Assembly: GCF_001742745.1 (NCBI RefSeq)
Contig: NZ_MJAK01000012.1
Location: 19,539 to 83,538 of the forward strand
DNA length: 64,000 nucleotides
Direction: 5' to 3'
Origin: Curtobacterium sp. ER1/6
GTDB lineage: Bacteria; Actinomycetota; Actinomycetes; Actinomycetales; Microbacteriaceae
Shown here: piece after piece, positions 59,244 through 64,000 of the stretch
How positions within the stretch are numbered: position 1 is the first letter of the stretch
Layout of the letters: every line of letters starts with the position of its first letter
Position numbers and translations under genes: made by a program
The notes under the pieces: generated by a model
What the model was told of the DNA's origin: nothing
Database searches by the model: none
What the model saw: the letters and a program-made list of their open reading frames with translations, nothing else

Positions 59244-59876
59244 TCAGATGCTGGCGAGCGCGGAGTCGAGGTCCCACGCCACGGGCTCCGGCGCGCGCCA
59301 CCCCTGGCGCAGCGTGCGGACGGCGCGGTCGAACTCGACCAGTGCGTCGATGTACGGCCGGACGAGCATCTGCACCTGCAGCCCCTCGTGGACGGCGAGC
59401 AGCTGCGTCGCGGCCTGGTGCGTCGGGATGCCGATGTGCTCGGCACCGGATGCGACGTCCCGCTCGAGCCCCGCGGTGAGCTGCTCGACGTGCTCCTCGA
59501 ACCGCTTGCGGAAGAGCTCGGCGAAGTCGCGTTCCGACGCGGCGATGGACACGACACCGGCCAGGAGTCGCACGAGCCCCGGGTCGGCGACGTCCTCGGC
59601 GAGGGTCAGGCGGACGTGGTCGACGGTCGAGGCCGGCTCGACCGAGCGCCGGGTCCCGCGCAACTGCGTCCAGCGGTCGTAGGTCACGAGCAGCAGCGCG
59701 TCCCAGATCGGGAAGACCCGTTCGACGACCGCGGTGTCGAGCCCGGACGTCTCGGCGACGACGCTCGCGTCGACGTCGTGGTATGGGTGCAGACGGAACG
59801 CACGGATCGCGCCACGCACGATGCGTTCGGCCAGGACCGCCTCGTCGTCGTACGTCACGTCGCAGGAGTCTGCCAT
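59244..59876 (-). CDS. TetR family regulator
   Basis: The 210-residue protein has a TetR-like N-terminal domain (about 14-60): AERIVRGAIRAFRLHPYHDVDASVVAETSGLDTAVVERVFP. The usual GYxxTS pattern is weak, which suggests a diverged DNA-binding helix. The C-terminal half (80-210) is helical ligand-binding sequence. It lies between the NatAB-like genes and pnuC; which it controls is unclear. The longer reading is Arg-rich shadow sequence of pnuC. Confidence 0.82.
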   Translation of the reverse strand: MADSCDVTYDDEAVLAERIVRGAIRAFRLHPYHDVDASVVAETSGLDTAVVERVFPIWDALLLVTYDRWTQLRGTRRSVEPASTVDHVRLTLAEDVADPGLVRLLAGVVSIAASERDFAELFRKRFEEHVEQLTAGLERDVASGAEHIGIPTHQAATQLLAVHEGLQVQMLVRPYIDALVEFDRAVRTLRQGWRAPEPVAWDLDSALASI

Positions 59877-59950
59877 CTCCACAGTCCACAGGATGCGCCG
59901 TCGCGTGTCTCCACCCCGTGTGGGGGGCACGGCGACGGCCTGGCCGCGGC

Positions 59951-60616
59951 TCAGCCGACGGTGACGGGCGCCGCGGAGGGCTTCCGACCCTGCGACATCC
60001 ACACGAAGAACCCGGTCAGCGTGAAGGCACCGTAGAAGACGTACATGAGCCCGGAGGCGTAGTACCCGGCCGAGAACAACAGCGGGACGCCGACCAGGTC
60101 GACGGCGACCCAGACGAGCCAGAACTCGACCCAGCCCTTCGCCATGCCGTAGGTCGCGAGCACCGACCCGACGAAGATCCAGGCGTCGCTCCACACCGGC
60201 TCGTAGGAGCCGAGCGCGCGGAACAGCGGGGTCAGCAGGGCGGTGCCGCCCACCATGACGAGGACCATCAGCCCGCGGGTCGACCAGGAGGCCCACCTCG
60301 GCTCGACGACGGTCGTCGCGTCGTCCGCGCGGTGCGTCCACCGGTACCAGCCGTAGACGCTGACGACGATGAACATGACCTGTCGGCCGGCCTGCCCGAG
60401 CAGGTTGACCGGGTTCGGGGTGTCGAAGAGCGCGCCCATGAAGACGGTGAAGAGCAGGGCGTTGCCGAGGATGCCGACCGGCCAGGCCCACACCCGACGA
60501 CGCATCCCGCCGAGCGCGCTGAGCAGCCCGAACACGTTGCCGATCACCTCACGCCAGAGCACGGTCTGGTCGCCGATGACGAGCTGCGCGTCGAACAACC
60601 ACCTGACGATGCCCAT
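59951..60616 (-). CDS. pnuC: PnuC family nicotinamide riboside transporter
   Basis: The 221-residue membrane protein has seven to eight helices. WAWPVGILGNALLFTVFMGALF (about 45-66) and QVMFIVVSVYGWYRWTHR (about 83-100) are the PnuC signatures, with the WYxWxR motif in the second. It continues DAWIFVGSVLATYGMAKGWVEFWLVWVAVD, also characteristic. PnuC takes up nicotinamide riboside for NAD salvage by facilitated diffusion. AGGAGGG precedes the ATG. No NadR-type kinase is adjacent. Confidence 0.93.
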   Translation of the reverse strand: MGIVRWLFDAQLVIGDQTVLWREVIGNVFGLLSALGGMRRRVWAWPVGILGNALLFTVFMGALFDTPNPVNLLGQAGRQVMFIVVSVYGWYRWTHRADDATTVVEPRWASWSTRGLMVLVMVGGTALLTPLFRALGSYEPVWSDAWIFVGSVLATYGMAKGWVEFWLVWVAVDLVGVPLLFSAGYYASGLMYVFYGAFTLTGFFVWMSQGRKPSAAPVTVG

Positions 60617-60718
60617 CGACCCTCCTCGTTGCCGGGCCTCGCGACGGCCCGGACGCTCCAACGGTAGGACCGACCTCGGCATTCCGTGGACTCCGCGACC
60701 CCGCGTGACACCGCGGTC

Positions 60719-60724
60719 TAGGCT
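60719..60724 (+). promoter_or_regulatory. -10 hexamer TAGGCT, leaderless start of the unknown gene at 60733
   Basis: TAGGCT ends 8 nt before the GTG at 60733. Confidence 0.5.
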
Positions 60725-60732
60725 CGGGGGTC

Positions 60733-61275
60733 GTGACGGACGAGGGCGCGGCGGACGCGGTGCGGCGCGCACGGGACCTGCTCGCCGACGCCGCCGACCG
60801 CCTGCGCGAGGCCGCCGTCCGCGACGAGGCGCTCGGCGAGTACGTCGAGCCACGTGCCGTCCTCGGCATCCGCCGCGAGCCGACGATCCGGTCGCTCGGG
60901 CGGGTGTGGCGCGTCGGCGCCCTGCTGCTCGGCTCCTCCCCCGAGACCGCGGGGCGGGTGTGGGCGACCGGACGGATCACCCGGGTCACGGACCCCGGTC
61001 GCCAGCAGTTCGTCTCGGTGTCCGCGGAGGTGCGGCGCGCGTACCGGGCGGCGGCGGCCAAGGGGAACTTCGCCGAGGGCGACACCGTCAACCACGGCGC
61101 GGTGCCGGTCCCGCTCGACGACACGCTCGTGGGTGCCGCGGGTGTCCTCGCGGTCGTCGACGACGAGCCGGTGGTCCGCTGGTCGGCGACCGCCGGTGCC
61201 GCGGTGCCGCTCGCCGACTACCTGCGCGACCGCGTCGCCCTGCTGGTCGATCCACCGCGGGGCGCGACCGACTGA
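60733..61275 (+). CDS. protein of unknown function
   Basis: The 180-residue cytosolic protein starts at a GTG. An N-terminal helix (AVRRARDLLADAADRLREAA) precedes an alpha/beta region with SLGRVWRVGALLLGS, RVWATGRITRVTDPGRQQFV and LVGAAGVLAVVDDEPVVRWS. I do not recognise a family; it reads like a real gene by its promoter, charge pattern and lack of Arg-rich shadow sequence. It ends 7 bp from the convergent TetR gene. Confidence 0.75.
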   Translation: MTDEGAADAVRRARDLLADAADRLREAAVRDEALGEYVEPRAVLGIRREPTIRSLGRVWRVGALLLGSSPETAGRVWATGRITRVTDPGRQQFVSVSAEVRRAYRAAAAKGNFAEGDTVNHGAVPVPLDDTLVGAAGVLAVVDDEPVVRWSATAGAAVPLADYLRDRVALLVDPPRGATD

Positions 61276-61282
61276 CGGCCGG

Positions 61283-62080
61283 TCAGGCGCCGCCGTCCGA
61301 CGCGTCCGGTCCCCCGTCGGTCCCGTCGACCACGCGGTCGAGCCACTCCGCGAGGACGGCACGCTCGGCCGGCGACAGCGCGTCGAGTCCGTCGACGCCG
61401 GCGCGCAGGGTGAGTGCGGCGGTGCGCAGCGCGCGATCCGGTCCGGCCGGCACGTCGTCCTCGGCCACCAGGACCTGCGACGCGACCGCGGCCCACGCCC
61501 GGTCGGCGAGGTCACTGCGCCGGTCGTCCTCGGCCTCCTCCGCCTCGTCGGCCTCCTCGAGGATCGCGAGCACCGTCCCGGTCCCGGCCGCGTGGACGAG
61601 CCGCACGGCGTCGGCCTCGCGCACGAGCAACCGCCCGACCGCCGCGACGCGACGCAACCGTTCCTCGAGCGCGTGCAGTCCGGCGGCGACGGCGGGCGAT
61701 CCCCGGCCGCGGCGCGGGTCGCTCATGATGACGAAGAGGTCGGGGTTCGCGAGGCCGAAGGCGATCGTCGCGTCCCACCCCGAGCGGAGCGCGGCGACGG
61801 GGTCGGTCCCCTCGGCAGCGCCGTCGGCGACGAGCGCGGCCTTCTCGGCGGCGAAGACCGTCATCGCGTGCTCGGCGACGGCGTCGAGCAGGCCGTCCTT
61901 GTCGCCGAACAGCCGGTAGATCGTGGGCGCCTGCACCCCGGCACGCCCGGCGACCGCACGGGTCGTGACCGCGTCGGCCCCGTCCTCGCGGAGCAGCTCG
62001 GCCGCGGCCGCGACGACCCGGTCGCGGACGTCCCGGCGCGGGTCGGCGTCGGGTGCGGGAACGGAGGCCGAGGTCGACAT
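61283..62080 (-). CDS. TetR family regulator
   Basis: The 265-residue protein has a clear TetR helix-turn-helix (about 18-65): DRVVAAAAELLREDGADAVTTRAVAGRAGVQAPTIYRLFGDKDGLL. The C-terminal domain ends in a Glu/Asp-rich segment (about 180-195). It is divergent from the NmrA-type reductase gene across 86 bp and very probably represses it. TAGCGT lies 6 nt before the ATG. Confidence 0.92.
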   Translation of the reverse strand: MSTSASVPAPDADPRRDVRDRVVAAAAELLREDGADAVTTRAVAGRAGVQAPTIYRLFGDKDGLLDAVAEHAMTVFAAEKAALVADGAAEGTDPVAALRSGWDATIAFGLANPDLFVIMSDPRRGRGSPAVAAGLHALEERLRRVAAVGRLLVREADAVRLVHAAGTGTVLAILEEADEAEEAEDDRRSDLADRAWAAVASQVLVAEDDVPAGPDRALRTAALTLRAGVDGLDALSPAERAVLAEWLDRVVDGTDGGPDASDGGA

Positions 62081-62086
62081 GGACCA

Positions 62087-62092
62087 ACGCTA
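62087..62092 (-). promoter_or_regulatory. -10 hexamer TAGCGT, leaderless start of the second TetR gene
   Basis: On the minus strand TAGCGT ends 6 nt before the ATG at 62080. It overlaps the first GCTAACAGG repeat. Confidence 0.6.
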
Positions 62093-62154
62093 ACAGGGTC
62101 TTGCTATCGCCGGAAGCAGCGCGTACGGTCGTCGCGGTTACCACTGCTAACAGG
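62089..62154. promoter_or_regulatory. GCTAACAGG repeat pair in the TetR/NmrA intergenic region
   Basis: GCTAACAGG occurs at 62089-62097, on the TetR -10, and at 62146-62154, just before the reductase start. Both copies have the same orientation. They are candidate binding half-sites for the divergent TetR regulator. Confidence 0.45.
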
Positions 62155-62166
62155 AACGAGCATCCA

Positions 62167-63030
62167 ATGATCACCATCACCGGAGCGACCGGCGCCCTCA
62201 ACGGCGCGACCGCCGACCACCTCCTCCGTCACCTGCCGACCTCCGACCTGACGGTCGTCACCCGGGACCCCGCGAAGGCGGCGCGGTTCGCCGACCGCGG
62301 CGTGACGGTCCGACCGGGCGACTACGACGACCCCGCGACGCTCCGCACCGCCTCCGCGGGCGCGGACCGGCTGCTCCTCGTGTCGTCGAACGACCCGGCG
62401 GGCGACACCGTCGCGCAGCACCGCAACGCGGTCGACGCCGCGGTGGCAGCGGGCGTCGGGCACGTCTTCTACACGAGCCACCAGGGAGCGGGTGCGGACT
62501 CACCGTTCGTCCCCGCGCAGCACCACGCGGCGACCGAGGACCTGCTCGCCGCCTCCGGTCTCCGGTGGACCTCGCTCCGGAACGGCTTCTACGCGCACAG
62601 CCTGCAGTGGCTGCTCGGCCCGTGGGCCGCGACGGGGACGGTGTCCGTGCCCGCGGACGGTCCGGTCTCGTGGACCGCGCGCGAGGACGCCGCCGAAGCC
62701 GCGGCCACGCTGCTGCTGCAGGACGCCCCCGCCGAGGGGCCCGTGACGATCACCGCGACCCGGGCGCCGACGTTCGCCGACCTCACCCGACGGCTGTCCG
62801 AGCGCGTCGGTCACGAGGTCGGCTTCGAGCTCGTCGACCCCGAGCGATGGGTCGAGCGCGCCGTGGCCGCCGGCCAGGACGAACGGATGGTCCGGTTCCT
62901 GCTCGGCATGCACGAGGCGGCGGGCGCAGGGTGGTTCGCCGGCACCGACCCGACCCTCCGGGCGCTCCTCGGGCGCGAACCGCGGTCCGCGGACGACGCA
63001 CTCGACGCCGTAACCGCCGCCGCCCGGTGA
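62167..63030 (+). CDS. NAD(P)-binding NmrA/QorB-like reductase
   Basis: The 287-residue atypical SDR begins MITITGATGALNGATADHLL, with the GATGxxG-type dinucleotide motif slightly altered (ATGALNG). DRLLLVSSNDPAGDTVAQH and VFYTSHQGAGADSPF follow the QorB/NmrA pattern, as does LRWTSLRNGFYAHSL. Members such as QorB reduce quinones with NADPH; others act as redox sensors. It is divergent from a TetR repressor, suggesting induction by an electrophile or quinone. Confidence 0.9.
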   Translation: MITITGATGALNGATADHLLRHLPTSDLTVVTRDPAKAARFADRGVTVRPGDYDDPATLRTASAGADRLLLVSSNDPAGDTVAQHRNAVDAAVAAGVGHVFYTSHQGAGADSPFVPAQHHAATEDLLAASGLRWTSLRNGFYAHSLQWLLGPWAATGTVSVPADGPVSWTAREDAAEAAATLLLQDAPAEGPVTITATRAPTFADLTRRLSERVGHEVGFELVDPERWVERAVAAGQDERMVRFLLGMHEAAGAGWFAGTDPTLRALLGREPRSADDALDAVTAAAR

Positions 63031-63039
63031 CCCGGGGCG

Positions 63040-63924
63040 TCAGTCGGCGAGCCGGTCCGTGACCGCCGCACGGGCCATGGCGTCCCGACCGTCGCCGAGC
63101 GCACCACGGCTGACGGACCACAGCGCCGACTCGACGGCCCGCGCCGTGCACCAGGCGGCGATCCGCTCGACGGGCTCCCCGGTCACGTCGGCGAGCAGCG
63201 CGGTGCGCGCACGCACGGTCGCGGTCGGATCGGCTCTGCGGAACGGGCCGTCGACCTGCGCCAGGAGCGGCCCGGAGTCGTATGCGGGGTCACCGACCAT
63301 CGGCTTCGGGTCGATGACGAGCCACGGCGAGCGCCCGGCCGCGAGGACGTTCCCCGGGTTCGCGTCGCCGTGCACCACCACGGTGCGCCGCGCACCGACG
63401 GGCAGGGCGCGGAGGAGCTCGGCGCCGCGGCGGACGAGCCCGGGGTCGAACGGCGGCACGAGGGCACGCATCCGCTCCTCGAGCAGGTCCGCCCACCCGG
63501 CGGCCACGTCCGTCAGGCGTTCGAACGGGTCCGCGTCCGGCACCCCGGCCGCCCACAAGCCGCCGAGCAGTTCGGCGGCGGTCCGCAGCCGGTCGGCCGC
63601 CGGCAGGTCGACACGGTCGGACAGACGCACCCCCGGATCGCAGCGCTCGAGCAGGAGCACGAACGGGTCGTCGGGGTCGACCGCGAGGAGCCGCACCGCG
63701 CCGTCGCCGTCCCACCAGGCGAGGGCGGCCGCCTCGTGCTCGGCCTCGCGGTGCGGGAAGGAGAGCTTCAGCACGGCGTCGCGCCCGTCGGGGGTCGTGA
63801 CGGGCAGCACGTGCGAGATGCTGCCGCCGCCGAAGGGTGCGCCGGCCCGCAGGTCCCACCGCGCGACGGCGTGCCGGAGCAGCCGCGGGACGGACGCGCG
63901 CCAGTCCTGCTCGGTCGGCCACAT
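63040..63924 (-). CDS. aminoglycoside phosphotransferase family kinase (streptomycin 6-kinase-like)
   Basis: The 294-residue protein has the APH fold. The N-lobe has GGGSISHVLPVTTPDGRDAVLKLSFPH with the ATP-binding Lys. The hinge is PFVLLLERCDPG, the catalytic loop TVVVHGDANPGNVLAAG (about 193-209) and the metal Asp is in WLVIDPKPMVGDPAYD. This form resembles streptomycin 6-kinase/hydroxyurea phosphotransferase proteins. Chromosomal members are common and most have unknown natural substrates, so resistance is not implied. TACGCT lies 6 nt before the ATG. Confidence 0.9.
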   Translation of the reverse strand: MWPTEQDWRASVPRLLRHAVARWDLRAGAPFGGGSISHVLPVTTPDGRDAVLKLSFPHREAEHEAAALAWWDGDGAVRLLAVDPDDPFVLLLERCDPGVRLSDRVDLPAADRLRTAAELLGGLWAAGVPDADPFERLTDVAAGWADLLEERMRALVPPFDPGLVRRGAELLRALPVGARRTVVVHGDANPGNVLAAGRSPWLVIDPKPMVGDPAYDSGPLLAQVDGPFRRADPTATVRARTALLADVTGEPVERIAAWCTARAVESALWSVSRGALGDGRDAMARAAVTDRLAD

Positions 63925-63930
63925 GCGGTG

Positions 63931-63936
63931 AGCGTA
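63931..63936 (-). promoter_or_regulatory. -10 hexamer TACGCT, leaderless start of the APH-type kinase gene
   Basis: On the minus strand TACGCT ends 6 nt before the ATG at 63924. Confidence 0.6.
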
Positions 63937-63954
63937 CCGACGACCGGCCGCGAC

Positions 63955-63992
63955 CGGCGGGGCGGGCGCGCACCGCGCCTCCCGGCCGTCGC
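63955..63992. repeat. partial or degenerate copy of the dispersed hairpin
   Basis: CACCGCGCCTCCCGGCCGTC matches the right arm of the dispersed family. The left arm (GGCGGGGCGGGCGCG) is degenerate. It lies at the right edge, presumably at the 3' end of a gene outside the window. Confidence 0.5.
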
Positions 63993-64000
63993 GCCCCCCC

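Noticed and set aside
63040..63924. Acquired aminoglycoside resistance gene
   Set aside because: The APH fold is common among chromosomal kinases of unknown substrate, and there is no mobile element, integron site or base-composition shift.

Overview
The window is a very GC-rich stretch of actinobacterial chromosome. It is gene-dense, with many ATG/GTG/TTG starts. Gene content (SufS/SufU, Excalibur, LCP and bPH_6 proteins, NCS1/AllB/AllC/PucG, SorC regulators) and the small gene-to-gene gaps suggest Microbacteriaceae, with Curtobacterium my best guess. This is an inference from content and style; no database comparison was made. I see no rRNA, tRNA, CRISPR array, insertion sequence or prophage. 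No gene-free stretch exceeds 300 bp; the longest is 488-760.

Layout. 1-4.9 kb: MarR regulator, membrane-anchored cell-wall hydrolase, an ECF sigma factor with two coupled Asp23/Gls24-like proteins, MOSC and YjbR proteins, and an Excalibur secreted protein. 4.9-8.7 kb: cysE-cysK, a membrane dipeptidase, a GNAT enzyme and an SRPBCC protein. 8.6-15.9 kb: a leftward allantoin-use operon (NCS1 permease, racemase, allB, pucG-like aminotransferase, allC, RpiR regulator) with 4-bp overlaps between the last five genes. 16-24.9 kb: VOC protein, FAD monooxygenase, VIT1-like transporter, GNAT, an LLM flavin monooxygenase, membrane proteins, sufS-sufU and a small MT0933-like protein. 24.9-33.9 kb: ClC channel, GH36 alpha-galactosidase, CorA, TspO-like protein, alanine dehydrogenase, AraC and SorC regulators. 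34-42.2 kb: glpD, a histidine phosphatase, then a SorC-controlled polyol cluster (SDR dehydrogenase, polyol-type MFS permease, DhaK-DhaL kinase, RpiB-type isomerase) whose parts match the D-threitol route of mycobacteria. 42.3-49.3 kb: LolA-like secreted protein with an ABC exporter, a quinone-reductase-type dehydrogenase, an LCP ligase, a PH-domain membrane protein and a phosphoesterase. 49.4-56.7 kb: threonine aldolase, then ROK regulator, sugar-binding protein, two permeases and a GH13 alpha-glucosidase. 57-64 kb: NatAB-like ABC system, two TetR regulators, PnuC, an unknown protein, an NmrA-type reductase and an APH-type kinase.

Two patterns run through the whole window. First, about twenty genes have a TANNNT-like hexamer ending 5-8 nt (mostly 6-7) before the start codon, with little or no Shine-Dalgarno sequence. 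This is the signature of leaderless transcription, and I used it to choose several starts. Second, a family of near-identical hairpins (core CGGACGGGAGGC ... GCCTCCCGTCCG) sits at the 3' ends of at least six genes. They probably act as terminators but are conserved enough in sequence to look like a dispersed repeat family. Genes within operons are commonly joined by ATGA or GTGA overlaps.
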